64,000 nucleotides of DNA from Phaeosaccion multiseriatum (taxonomy: Eukaryota; Ochrophyta, other classes), in assembly GCA_965112735.1 (NCBI GenBank), contig OZ218952.1, positions 186,001-250,000 of the forward strand, in the 5' to 3' direction. This document shows positions 10,991 through 22,594 of this stretch, piece after piece. A program made the position numbers and the translations under genes. The notes below the pieces were generated by a model. It did no database searches and was not told where the DNA came from. It saw nothing but the letters and a program-made list of their open reading frames with translations. Position 1 is the first letter of the stretch. Each line of letters starts with the position of its first letter.

Positions 10991-13340
10991 TCATTCGGCT
11001 TTCCCCCTCTTCTTTTTCGACGCCTTCTTCCTCTTCTCTTCTGACACGAGCAAGTGCGTGGCCGCCTTTTTGACCTTGTCTCTAGTGAGCTCGTCTTCAT
11101 CAATGTCGTGCATCTGCTGCTCTGCGTCGTCTCCGCCTCTGCTGCCCTCCGTGTCGCTAAAGTCATCCACGGCGGGCAGGTCGATTCTCTGGTTGAAGGG
11201 TCGAGTCTGCTGCAGCTCCTGGTCGTCCACGTCTTCGTTCTGCAGCACGCGAGCGAGGCTGCTTGTCGATGCGTGCACCACGGCTGCGGCGCTCTGCCCC
11301 ATCTCATACTCTGCGGCCTGTAGGTAGGGGCAGCAGCAGCGACAGGAGAAGACAACAGACAAGGCGGTGTGAGCAAAGGACGCCTCCTTTTCCCTTTCCA
11401 AAGCAGCAATCCCAATAGAGGGCAGGGAAGACCAGGCTTAAGACTGAATCCCCTTCCACGTACCTTGATACGCTCAGTCATCTCCCTTACGATCTGGTGC
11501 CCAACCTCGAGCACCTCCACAACGGTGTCGCCCGTCATCACCACCGTATCCACTCCCACCTCCTCTGCCACGGGCTTGAGGCGCTCCTGCAAGTGCTCGA
11601 TGCCTGCAGTTGGGGGAACAGAGACGGGTGGTGGCGTGAGGTGTGGCTGACTGATATCGCATTGAAAATAATTCACTTGTTCGGAGGCCCTGCTGCTGCG
11701 ACTCACCCGCCTTGACAGAGATGAGCACCTTGGCCAACCTCTCGTACTTTTGCTTCACTCTCTCCAGCCTGGCCACGCTGCTGCTGAGCTGCTCCTCGTG
11801 GTCGTCCACCATCTTTCTCCTGTGTCCTTCCCCTGGGCCCGAGTACTTCACCTCCTCCACTCTCTGCTTGAGCTGCGCAGTGGTGCGGTGAAGGTTCTCA
11901 ATCTTGGCTTGGTTCTCCTTGGTCAGCAGCATGAGGTTCTCGGAGGTGCTCTCTTGCGATACAATCTTCTGTATGACTTCGTTCACGTCACTGCTCCACA
12001 CATTGACGGGGCACAGGCAATCAACAGGGCAACGAGTGGTGAGGCACAAACCTAACTAGAATACGGACATGTGGCAAAGCCAGATACGCACCTCACACCG
12101 GTAGCCTCCTTGATCTTCCTGAAGGCGTTTTCAAACACGTCAATCTTGGTCTTTGTCTCCAGTTTGTCCGTCGCCATCTTCCCGAGGGCTTGGGTAGACA
12201 CGGCCAGTGCCTGTGGGGTGGGGGGGCGTACGTGCATGAGTGAGCATGCTTGACAGTGACGTTCTCCTTTGCTTTGGTGGATGTAGGTCTGCGGCCCGCG
12301 CCTCACCTTCCGCAGGTGGTCACCATCATCCTCTGCGGGGTCGATGCCTCCTGCCTGCAGCTCGTCCGAGATGATTTCGCTCTTCATCTTGTCCCTTCGC
12401 TCGGCCCTTTCACGCATTTGGCGCTTCAGCTGCACCACTTGGTGCCGCTCCCGAAGCTCCGTCTCCCGCCTGTTTGTCAGAGCGAAATGGGTGCCATTGA
12501 CTGTTACTGACTCATTCCAGGGACCGGAAACGTGGTGGCGGGGGCAAAAAGGAAGAATAGTCCCCTCCCTCTCAGGGGCAGTTCCCCTCTCCTCTCACCT
12601 TCTCCGCTCCTCCTCATAGCCGGCCCGCACCCTCTCTAGCTCAATCTGTGCCACCTCCCTGGCATGACTGGCGTCCCCACTGAGCAGCATGAGCTCTTCA
12701 TAGTCCTTCTGCTTAGCATTGAGAGTCCTCTCCAGGGCCCCCAGCTGATTATCAAACCCAACCCTCTCCTCCTTGAGACGCTTGACAATCTGCTCATACG
12801 TCTTGCGGATGGACTGTGCCTCGTTGTACTTAATCATAGCCTTATCGAGTCTGTTCTCTAGCAGGCGGATCTTGCGTGTGAGGGGGGAGTCCTCCTTGTT
12901 GGGTTGCCTGGCCTCAAGCTCCAGGTCCTTGACGCCATCCTTGAGCTTTCCCAGGGTCTTACGCATGCTTGTGGACCTGAACACAGGAAGAAAGGGAACC
13001 AGAGTTAAGGGGCGCCATACTAAACATCTCCTGCAGAGATTGCGCTTGTCCTCCTCTCAACAGGCGTCACTCACTTGGACTTGTGCTCGTCGTAGTGCTT
13101 CCGTAGCCTCGCCCCCTCTCTCTCGAGATGCGAAACTTCAGCTTGCTCATCCTGATTGGCCCCAGACCGCTGCAGCTGACTGAGCTTGACCCTCAGATCC
13201 TTGTTTTCCTCTCTTATTCTCCTAATCTCCTCCATATTGGCCTGCTTATTTGCCTCCAGGATGTCAATGTTGGCCTTCCTGTCTCCCTGCAGCAGGCGCA
13301 TTCGCTCCCGCAGATCCTCGACCTGCCCCTCGAGCGCCAT
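10991..13340 (-). CDS. ODAD1: Outer dynein arm docking complex coiled-coil protein (ODAD1/CCDC114-CCDC63 type)
   Basis: Seven exons (13340-13075, 12976-12599, 12469-12307, 12210-12092, 11990-11707, 11603-11464, 11317-10991) give 558 residues. It is coiled coil almost throughout. The exon join at 12092/11990 restores GVSDVNEVIQKIVSQEST followed by ENLMLLTKENQ, a stretch I know as conserved in CCDC114/CCDC63 and Chlamydomonas DC2 (ODA1). This protein anchors outer dynein arms to axonemal doublet microtubules. The C-terminus is acidic then Lys-rich. Presence of this gene implies motile flagella at some life stage. It is divergent from a charged single-exon gene (13552-14601), which may share regulation. 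Confidence 0.9.
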
Positions 13341-13551
13341 CTTACTCGCCTGTTGCCCTTAGGCCAATACAGCTAGAGCCTCCTCAGCGTCTCTCTGCTC
13401 CTACCGGCACAGCTATACAGGGTCCAGTAAAGTTTGGACTGATCCTGATGATTGCGGTTTCGTTTTCTCCCAAAAGGGTTCCCCCTCCAAACTAATTCCG
13501 CCCCCCCTATTCCACCTACTACTGGGGCTGGCCAAGAGCTCTACGCCCAGG
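13341..13551. promoter_or_regulatory. Divergent promoter region (ODAD1-like / charged protein)
   Basis: Only about 210 bp separates the two start codons, so a shared bidirectional promoter is likely. It contains a short C run at 13501-13507. I did not recognise an X-box (RFX site) or another known ciliary element. Confidence 0.45.
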
Positions 13552-14601
13552 ATGGTGCTGCAGAAGACAGCTGAGGAGGGTGTAGTAGAGGCTGGCTTGG
13601 GAAGGGAGAATGTGGAAGGGAGTAGGACAGGTGGGGCCACCACGAAGAGGGCCTCATCGAAGGCCAAGGAGAAGGGCCACCGCACCTACGTCCTACAGGT
13701 AGTGGAAGAAGCGAAGGAAGCCGAAAGGAGGCGGCAGAAAGTACTCCAGAGACTACTACGGGGGATGCGAGAAGAAGGGGGAGAAAGTGAGACGAAGAAC
13801 AGGGCGAGGAGGAAGAGAAGGCACAGAGAAGAGGTGGAGAGGAGGTTTGCTAAGGAGCGGCAAGCTGACCAGCTCAGGATACAGAGACTCCGGGACGACG
13901 CGGACGTGCTCATCAAGGCGTTGAAAGATAGAGAGCAGGAGCAGCACGGGCAAGCTCGCCACAATACAGAGGACGGTGGAAATGAGGGTCGGGTTGTGGA
14001 CATCGCTGGGTGGAAGAAGCAGAGACAAGCCGAGGCGGACCTGGTAACTCCTGGGAAGGTGATATTTATGAAACAAGTGTTTGATATGCTGGACCCATTG
14101 AGCGAGACGAAGAAGACTGTTGGGCAAGGGGAGAAGGTCAAGAGACAGCGAGCGAGCTCGCAGCAACTGACCCGCGGACTGGCGCAGTCCATGAAGTGCC
14201 CGCCTTTCGAGTCGTCAGGCAGAAGAGTGCAGCTGCTTCAGGAGCAAAGAGCACTCCTCACCCAACTGCAAACTGTCATGGGCAGGCAGCATGAGGCAAT
14301 CCTCGAAGACGGTGGAGGCCGCCACCCCCAGAGTCGAAGAACGCAGTACGGATTGTGCTCATCTGACAGAACTCGGCGCTCCTTGCCTTCGCTGCCTAGC
14401 ATGGGCATGAGGACTGGCCGGAGCAGCAGATGCGGCCCTTCCAGCCTTAGTTCACCCGGGGGTCGCAGCACCAGGTCCAGTCTCACTCGCACTAGCTCTT
14501 CTTCTGACGCCAGCATGGCGAGTTACGCATCCAGTGCCCACTGCAGCAGTAGAGGTGCTGTGCGGCACCGACACCCGGCAGCAGTTCCACCTTTGTGGTG
14601 A
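13552..14601 (+). CDS. Charged, partly coiled-coil protein, unknown
   Basis: A single open reading frame of 349 residues. I do not recognise it. Residues about 50-140 are Arg/Glu/Lys-rich and likely helical (RRKRRHREEVERRF, DADVLIKALKDREQ). A more ordered segment follows (GKVIFMKQVFDMLDPL), then a helix (LLQEQRALLTQLQ) and a Ser/Arg-rich tail. Single-exon structure and continuous codon use support a real gene. Its head-to-head position with the ODAD1-like gene hints at a flagellar role, which is inference only. Confidence 0.65.
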   Translation: MVLQKTAEEGVVEAGLGRENVEGSRTGGATTKRASSKAKEKGHRTYVLQVVEEAKEAERRRQKVLQRLLRGMREEGGESETKNRARRKRRHREEVERRFAKERQADQLRIQRLRDDADVLIKALKDREQEQHGQARHNTEDGGNEGRVVDIAGWKKQRQAEADLVTPGKVIFMKQVFDMLDPLSETKKTVGQGEKVKRQRASSQQLTRGLAQSMKCPPFESSGRRVQLLQEQRALLTQLQTVMGRQHEAILEDGGGRHPQSRRTQYGLCSSDRTRRSLPSLPSMGMRTGRSSRCGPSSLSSPGGRSTRSSLTRTSSSSDASMASYASSAHCSSRGAVRHRHPAAVPPLW

Positions 14602-14702
14602 CAATAAGGAAAACCTTTCGTTACAATAACCTATGATACAGTAGGTAATGCCCCTTTTGAATCAACCACAAAACGCTACGGCGCCGGGTCCTGTGGGTCC
14701 GC

Positions 14703-17570
14703 CTAGGACGACTGGTACACGACCTTCGCGGCCAAGCCAATGGTCCAGGCGAGACTAATGAGGATGACGGATACGAACACCCACCCGCCCAAGCGGGAGG
14801 AGGTTTCGTCCTGAACCGATGGTAGTGGGTAGTGGTGGCAGAGACGCAGACGGACGTAAGTAGATTGTTCTCTCTCTCTCCCCCTCTTCTCGTGTGGTCT
14901 TACCTCCTGCATCTTCCTTTGCACAGTTTTGTTGGCCGGAATCAAGCCAATGAGCAGCAGCGGAATGGGTTGCAGCAGACTCGTCAAGATGGTGAGCTTG
15001 GCCATTCCGCTGTACTCTCCTGCTTCAATGGCCCGGTTGCTGACGTCCCAAATGTCAGCCAGGGAGGTGGAAATGGTCAGGGAGACTGCCCCGGCCAGAT
15101 TGCCTAGCGTGGTGATGATAGCGTACGTCGACCCTTCCGCTCCCTCTGGACACATTGCCAAGTACATCTGACGTGAGGGGGGGAGTAGTAAGTCGCTTGA
15201 GAACAACCGGCAAAAGGATGGGCCTTGAGAACAAAAAAAAAGCAGGGGGAGGGGGAAAGGCTTACCTGCACCAATGGCAAAAACTGCGGAGCGGGGGAGA
15301 TGGGAGGGGGGGCACGAGGGGTTGTAAGTGGTGAAGTTCGCATACATGCATTGCTCGCTTGTCTCTCTCTCTCTCTCCCTCTCTCTCTCCGGTACCGCTG
15401 TACCTGAATAGCTCGCACGAACTCTGCAAAGGCGTCGTCCCCCAGCGCAAAGGCCAGGTCCGGGATGCCCACTGCAATGTTCACACGATAGATGAGCAGC
15501 AGCTGCAAGATGCTGAAGAGCACGCCCAGCAGGGTGCAGTTCACGTAGATCTTCCTCCAGCTGGTCTGGAAGAAGAAATGCTTGTAGCTCACAATGCCAA
15601 TGCTGCTGAAGAGGGCCCCGCAGATGGAGAGCAGCCCCAGTGTCCACGCCTTAAACTCCAGCCCGTCCACCAGGAAGGACCTCCAGGCCACATTGCTTAC
15701 CTGCATTGTGTTGTAGATGAACACAAAGCTCATCGGAATGTACACTGCCTGCTTACTGAGGGCCCCGAAGATGCTGACGAGCGAGGATTGGACGGCCACA
15801 CAGCCTCCCAAAAAGCTGACTCGATGGTCCTCCAAGTGGTACAGCGTAGGGCCGAGGATCGCCGGTGGAATGAGGGCTGTGAGTAGGTATATCTGCGATA
15901 TGCTCATGCCCCACCTATGATTACATCACACATTCGGGGTACGAGCGGCACGACAGAGGTCAGGGATAGTCTCCAAAAGACGAGAGACGAAGAAACTCTG
16001 GGACTGGGACGGACGTACCCCCACGAGTCCTTGTTGTGAAGCACCGAGCCCAGGATGCTTCCCAGGAGCCTGCCTACAAACCGAAGAGCGTAGCCCGTGG
16101 CCTGCATGCCGCCCTTATTCTCCACGCTCTCGTTCCTGGAGCGCTCCACCACGATGGCGTCAGTGGTCACATCGCTAAGAATAAAGCCCATGCTGGCAAC
16201 GAAGCCCCAGAGAGCCAGGTCGAACACCTGTCGAAGCAGCAAAGGCGTAAGGTTTCTTGCCCTCAGTTCCGCATAAAAAAAAGCGTGCAGCACAACCCCC
16301 CGCCCCCCCTCCGAAACAGACCTCGGGACGGCCCATGTTCGCGAGGTGAAGGAGACAGACGGAGAAAACGGCCCATCCCGCTATGAAGTAAGGCTTTCTA
16401 CGCTGGCCCCAGATGGGGAAATTGTCAGAGAGGAAAGCTGGCATCAGCTTGAGGCTCCACGGAAGCATTCCCAACGTGAACACCACCTGAGGGGGGGGAC
16501 GAGCGAGGGGAGAGGAAAGAGAAACGTGCGCAACATGAATCCTCTGGTTGGCCGGGCTGAGCTGTCGCCAAAGGGCTGCGCTACACTGGGCGCTGCGTGA
16601 CTCACTTGTTGTGCCGCAGCCGGTGCATCTGCCCATGATGGAGCGGATACGCGAGGGAGGGAGATTAAGAGAGAGAGAGAGAGAGAGAGAGGCGGTGAGG
16701 AAGGAGAGGGAAAGAGAGAGAACAGAAGAAAGCACGCACTTACCGAGCTCGTGGACCATCTGTGTATGAGATTTTAACGACATACGGTGGAGGAGAAGGG
16801 GGCTTTGTAATGTAAGGTGAAGGAAGGGATACTCTATGCCCCCTCACTTCCCTCACTCACGTAGTACGATACCGGTGTGATGGGTAAGGCCGAGCAGCAC
16901 CCAACGCAAAAGTAAGACATTCCCACGCCGATATTTGCCATCGTCCACATGTTGGTCAGAGCAGACGAGGAGGAGGCTTGGGGAGAAAGAGGAGAGAGAG
17001 AGGGAGGAAGAGGAGGGAAGAGAAAGAGAGAGATAGAGAGCACGAGAGGGGGGAATAGAGAGAGAGAGGGAGACAGTGAGAGCAAGAGAGGGGGACAGAG
17101 ACAAACGACGGGCACGTGGAGAAGGAGGTACGAGTGAGCCACACGTGTGTGAGGGTAGGTGTAGGGGTGTCCAGACAGGCATTCGACACACTTTGCACCA
17201 GCACCTTGCACCAACTGGCGGTGGCGATCGAATCAATCAATGAATCACTTGAGATGCAAGCACGCACTCACACACCAGGGACACCAACGCTCCCTCCCTC
17301 CCTCCCTCCCTCCCTCCCTCCCTCCCTCCCTCCCTCCCGCCCTTCTCACTCACCCTTCTCAGTCTTATCATCCTCCTCGCTGCTGCTTGGGATTTCCCCG
17401 ATGAGCCCCTCTGTGTCTTGTGTTGGGGCCTGATAAATCTCAAAGGGATGTACGACTGCTCCTTTTGCTCGTTTGTCACCTGCGAGGATGGCATCGAGCG
17501 CGACTTCATCCTCTTGGTCCTCAATTATCGTAAAACCACTCCCGCTAAACCCTCCAGCTTTGCTCGACAT
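14703..17570 (-). CDS. Folate-biopterin transporter (BT1/FBT family, MFS fold)
   Basis: Ten exons (17570-17354, 16976-16861, 16759-16744, 16628-16606, 16486-16322, 16227-16019, 15914-15404, 15283-15266, 15167-14904, 14810-14703) give 548 residues with about 12 hydrophobic segments after an acidic cytosolic N-terminus. Family marks include the loop DNFPIWGQRRKPYF, the DVTTDAIVVERSR segment, and FLPLVQMYLAMCPEGAEGST in the C-half, typical of BT1 pteridine/folate carriers. These transport folates or biopterin across plasma, plastid or parasite membranes; substrate and membrane here are not decided. Three exons are very short (16, 23 and 18 nt), each required for phase. The first intron carries a (CCCT)n microsatellite. 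Confidence 0.88.
17291..17338. repeat. (TCCC)n microsatellite
   Basis: Twelve TCCC units lie in the first intron of the folate-biopterin transporter gene, close to its donor site on the minus strand. Confidence 0.95.
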
Positions 17571-17789
17571 CAGACCACGTGTGTTGAGGACGACTACGCG
17601 GCAGGTGAAGAAGCAGGAGAGTCCCTATATTACACCCTGAAGAAGCGGGAGACCCCCGCGAGAACCTTCTGTTGCCATCCAGTCTTCGATCACTCAATCT
17701 CCACGTAACGCCAAAAAGTTTGTCTTTTTCTCCCCTCCTCCCCTTCTTTCTTTCCTGAAGGGAGAAGGAGCTCCTCTCTTTCAACAGGC
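17571..17789. promoter_or_regulatory. Divergent intergenic region (transporter / EF-hand gene)
   Basis: About 220 bp between divergent start codons; it must hold both promoters. CT-rich toward the EF-hand gene start. No specific site recognised. Confidence 0.45.
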
Positions 17790-20700
17790 ATGGCTGCCAC
17801 TCCCGCCGCGGGGCTTAGCGTGGGGCGGGGGCTGCAGTCGGCTTGCGCAGCAGGGATTGAGCAGGTTGGTTTTGCATTCTGTGGAAGCGTTATTTTCCGC
17901 CCTTTCCTTTCCTTCACTTAACCTCCCCTTCGTCCTCGGCCCTGCCCCTTTCCCCCTTTCCCCCGCGGGTCCTAGTGTGTGGATGACTTTAATCAGCTGC
18001 CTCATATGATGGAGCGGATGCGGACTGCCGCTGCCGCTGCGACGCCCTCCGCTGGCGCTATAGACTCGTCACACACCTCGCCTCACAAGCATAGGACAGG
18101 CGATGGATCCCGAGGCCGCAGGGGCAGTACCCGGCCCAGGAACAGGCCATTAAGCTCTGTGGGGAAGGAGGTTCAGATGGGGTTGCAGAATTTTGTGCAA
18201 GACGGGCATGGGAGAGTGTGGGACCAGAGTATAAAGCGGGAGGACCTTTTCCATTGCTATGATGTGAGCGGCGACGGCAAGGTCAGCTATGAAGAGTTCG
18301 CAGAGGCGCTCAGGGGCCTCAAGCTCAACGTTTCCGACAGCGAGGGGAGGAAGCTGGCAGAGGTAAGTCACGCGAGAAGAGGGAGAGAGCAAGGCAAAAG
18401 CGGTGGTAGCAAGTGTTGCGGCTCCCCACTGCTGCTGCTGCTGCTGCTCAACTAGCTTGAGCTCAATGCCGGAGGTGGAAAGCTGGGCCCTGAGACTTTG
18501 CGCTTCTGTCGAGCCAAGGGAATCTACTTAACTTTCCCTCTTCCCTTCCCTCGCGTCTTGGAATCAGGCCCTCGACGATGGTGGGGAGGGTCTGGTGGAT
18601 ACGCATGAGCTGGGAAAGCTGGAGGACATCATTAGGCGAGACGAGGGGAGAGCAGCTCAAAGCAGCCGTATCAGGCCCAATGCTGTTGTCGATGGCGATG
18701 CCACATCGGCAAACCTGCCGTGCCCACCACACCCGAGGCAGAAACGCCCTTCATCCCTCTACTCCAACCGAACGTCCGCTTCGCTGTTGGCTCGCTCGAG
18801 CGGGTCGGCAGAAGCAGTATCATTTGAGCAGTGGCAGCAGCAGCAACGGGCCGACACCACCAGTGGAAGCGGTAGAAAGGGAGGCGTGCTGAGAAGCAAA
18901 AGAAAGACCAGTGCGGCAGGGATAAGCAGCATCAGTCGGAAGGATGCAGCAGCAGCAGCAGCAGCGGCTGCAGCAGCAGCGGCTGCGACTGCACACATGC
19001 GCTCTCCAGCGGTGTCCTTGCGACAGGCCCTTGGGGCTCGCGAGGAGGGGCGCGTGGGCAACGTGATTCAGGACGAAGTTGAGGCCGCGCAGCAGTCGCG
19101 GCGGGAGGAGCAGCAGCGAGAGCACCAAACGGCGGTAGACATGGAAGTGGCGCGCCGGGGTAGCGTGGACAAAGCAGAAAAGATCTTGCTCTCTCGCATC
19201 AAGGGAAACGTATTGAGCCTTCGTCATTCTTTGAGAAAATTGGACGGGAGCAAGGTGAGCTTTGGAGAAATTCACTCAAGGCTGGCAGATACTTTCACTT
19301 TCACTGCCTCTTTCTTCGCCTCTTTCCCTCCTCTTCCCACTGATGCTTGTAGCCTCCTGGTGCTCCCCACCCCCTTCTTTGCAACTGTTGCTGACGCACA
19401 GATGGGTACAATGACGGGACACGAGTTCAAGACTGCGGTGCGGCGATTTGACCCGCAGCTACAAGTGCGGGAAGTTACAGACCTGGCCAAGGCGTATCGG
19501 ACGCGCGAAGGCCTCGTCGATTACATTGCCTTTACTGAGCAGGTATGAGTTGTATGTGGATGTGAACGTGTGCGTGCGTGCGGACAGAGCGCGGGCAGAG
19601 GCCACGGCCGAGCCCAGTTGCAGGGGCGAGCCCCTCTTTTCGTCTCCGCCTCCTGACATGAGGCCTCTGTTTGCACTCCACCCCTCTCTCTCTCTCCCTT
19701 TCTCCTCTCGTACTTCAGCTGGAAGACAAGGTCATCGCTGCAGCGGCGTATTCGAACACGAGTGCCAAGAACGGGGGAGCAAGGCGTAAAAGCAGTTTTA
19801 GAGAGATTCGGCCCCAATCGGCCCCCTCAGCCGCCTCCTTCGCCTCTGCTGCAGCTACGAACATGGGGAGTGCTGCAGATGCCTCTCGGCGCGCTACGCC
19901 CATTCGGACGCTCCTGCAAGAGTCGTCGGGGGTGCGGAGGGTGGTCAACACCGCCGCCGAGGTGCTCGACAAACAGGCCTACGGGAACACTCTCGCCGTG
20001 CTCAAGCAGCAGGACGGAGTGGGGGATGGCACACTCGCCAGGCACGAGCTCAAGGAGGGAATGAAGACCCTCGGGGGGTGGAACGTTCGCGACCATGACT
20101 ATGACTGCCTCTTCAGGTAAGACAAGAGGTTCTGTAGGCATTGCTCACCTCACATAGCGAGGGCGGCAGTTGCTTCCACGAGGGGAGGTGTTGGGGAAGC
20201 TCGGTTAGTTGATTTGCTTCTCTGCTTGTCCCTCCCTCCTCCACCGCCTTCCCGCCCGCCCCCCCCCTCAGTATCCTGGACCAAGCGGAGTCGGGTCGAG
20301 TGAACCTTGCGGACATCCCCGACCGTATCGCAGACTTGCAGGCTTCCTTCGATGCCTCCCACGTGGCCGAGAAGATAGAGAGGGAGGAGGAGCATCGCGA
20401 CCGCTACAATGCCACGCACCTGCATCAGTGGCCCGCCCACTTGATGCACTCCAATGTGCTTGGAGAAGGGTTGGCGGGGCAGCCACCGAAAGACCGACTG
20501 GGTGAAGGCAGGGCGCACAGCGAAGCCCGCAGAGATGCGAGAGTGGCGGACAGGCTGCTGGGGCAGGTGCGAGGGCTGCAGGAGGACCCGAAGTTGGCCG
20601 GTAAGCTGCATCAGGCCTTCGCCACCGGAAGCAGGGATCGGTCGGGAGGAGGAGGAGGAGGAGGAGGAGGAGGAGGAGGAGGAGGAGGAGGAGGAGGAGG

Positions 20701-22594
20701 AGGAGGAGGAGGAGGAGGAGGAGGAGGAGGAGGAGGAGGAGGAGGAGGAGGAGGAGGAGGAGGAGGAGAAAGGGAAGGGGAAGGGGAAGGGGAGCTGTCT
20801 CCCGCAGAGCTTCGCAATAGCCTCGTCTCGTTGGGTGTCCAAATGTGCGACGCGGATTTCAACAGCCTCACGACCCGACTTCAGGGCAGCAGCGGCAAGG
20901 GGGGGGGTCGGCAAGATGCAGCCGCGGGTACCATTAGCTATACTGACTTTTGCAACAGCGCGGGTGTAGCGCCTTTGACCTCTGCGGCCTTCGCGACTCT
21001 TCCGGGACAGAAGCGACACTACTTTGGGGACGATCGCAAGACGCTCGACTGCGGCATCTTCTTTGCCAAGCCAGCCACGAAAGGAGCCAATGGGACTTGG
21101 GGGTCCTCTATGGCGACTCAGAGGTCCGAGCGCAGAGCGATTAGGGGATCTGGGGCACAGGTTCCGGCTCCGGCGGCCTACAGTGAAGCGAAGAGAGGAG
21201 GAAGCAGAGCTGCTTCTGTAGCGGCGGGTCAGAGGACCGGCAAGGTGGGTAGTCAGGGGCAGAGTATTTCTCTCCGGCAAGTGCTCGAGCAGGATGGGAC
21301 CGCAGGCCCGAGCGGAGGGACGGCGTGGTTCGACCTGCACAGCATCAGCGCAAGGAATAGGAGGGGCCGCAGTCATGTACCGAGAGACACGGCGAGTGCT
21401 CTCTTAGCAACGGATAGACAGGAGCCGCAGCAGGAGCAGCAGCAGCAGCAGGGGCAGCCGCAACAGGAACAACCGCAGCCGCAGCCACAGTCACACCACC
21501 GGCAGCAGCACCACCAACAGCACCGGCAACACCAGGAACACCACCACCAGCAACAGCGGGGGCGGCGTGGAGAGGCATCACATTCCTTGAGTAGTAGGCC
21601 TAAGAGCACGAGCCTGCCTGCCACCATTCGCTACGGCACCTGGGCGGGCTCCTCTCTGGGGGACATCATTGTGGGTGTGGGAGCCGAAGCCGCGCACGTG
21701 CCGAGCAAGAAGGTGAGCGGGTGGACGTGCGGCCCGGGCTCCATCGCAGCCCATCGGTCTACCTTCGAGACACTCAATCTCAATACGAGCCGCGGCGGCC
21801 TCAGCCTCAGCAAGCACTTACCCCAGGGTACCACCAGCGTTGACGACCTCGGCGCTTCCACCCGGGCAGCGAAGAAGCGGCCGGCCTGGGTGAGTCAGAG
21901 ATCCGTCACGCCGTATGCGACGGCTCTTTGCCCTCCTTCCGACGGCATGAGCAGCGGCACCGGCACGTGGCGGGGGGGGACTCTGTCCGCCACGCAAGGA
22001 GGAGGAGGAGCAGGAGTGCGAGGCGGCACCGTCAGCAGCTGGGGCGACTCACTCTACGGCCGATCGCAGACTGGGCAGTTCTTCTCCTCCTCTTCCTCCT
22101 CCTTCTCGACTCAGAGAGCCTCCACCCTCGGGCAGCAGCCTCGCTCGAGGAGCGTGGACCACACATCCTCTCGGCGCCGCAGGCCCGTTACACCCGTTAC
22201 ATCGTCGCCCTTCTCCTCCGGGACGAGTCCAAGTGCCCAGCGAGGGCTGCTCTCCGCAACCATGCCCCTGTACGACAGTGGCACCCTCGGCGGCACCCTC
22301 AGCGGCACCCTCAGCGGCACCCTCAGCCGCACCCTCAGTGGCACCCTCAGCGGCTACGGCGGCGGGGGGGGCGGGGGGCTTGGCTTGACCAACACGAACG
22401 CGTCTCCCATCTCGAGAGTGAGTAGTGGCACTGTGGCCAAGCTGTCGCCGAAGCGCCTCAACTTTGATGCTACGACGCTCTCCTCCACTGGTAAGGTCCA
22501 GGCCAGGGGATGGGCGGGGGGGCCCAGCGCTTCGCCAGAGCTGCCCATCACTCCTCGTACGGGATGGGCGGGGGGGGGCACGTACCGGAGGTAG
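17790..22594 (+). CDS. Large EF-hand protein with poly-glycine and Q/H-rich tracts
   Basis: Six exons (17790-17864, 17976-18362, 18568-19254, 19402-19542, 19719-20116, 20272-22594) give 1336 residues. A canonical EF-hand loop DVSGDGKVSYEE sits near residue 115, paired with a degenerate one across the next splice. Further EF-like pairs follow in exons 3-6 (TMTGHEFKTAVRRF, GDGTLARHELKEGM, ESGRVNLADIPDRI, GTISYTDFCNSAG). Each pair is preceded by a short xLRxxL motif (VSLRQAL, ISLRQVL). The last exon holds 41 glycines, a Gln/His-rich run, Ser-rich stretches and a GTLS tandem repeat. It is probably a calcium-responsive structural protein, and the architecture resembles long flagellar EF-hand proteins. 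The exact family is not recognised. Confidence 0.75.
20645..20767. repeat. (GGA)41 tract inside a coding exon
   Basis: Forty-one uninterrupted GGA units encode poly-glycine in the EF-hand protein frame. All six frames stay open across it (Gly, Glu, Arg; Ser, Pro, Leu), which creates long spurious open frames on both strands. Confidence 0.97.
22280..22351 (+). repeat. 12-bp tandem repeat encoding Gly-Thr-Leu-Ser
   Basis: Six copies of GGCACCCTCAGC, with small changes, encode repeated GTLS/GTLG/RTLS units near the C-terminus of the EF-hand protein. Confidence 0.9.

Noticed and set aside
20150-21376. 408-codon minus-strand frame with a long poly-Ser run
   Set aside because: It is the antisense of the EF-hand exon, held open by the GGA array; the sense strand has EF-hand motifs and phase-consistent splicing.
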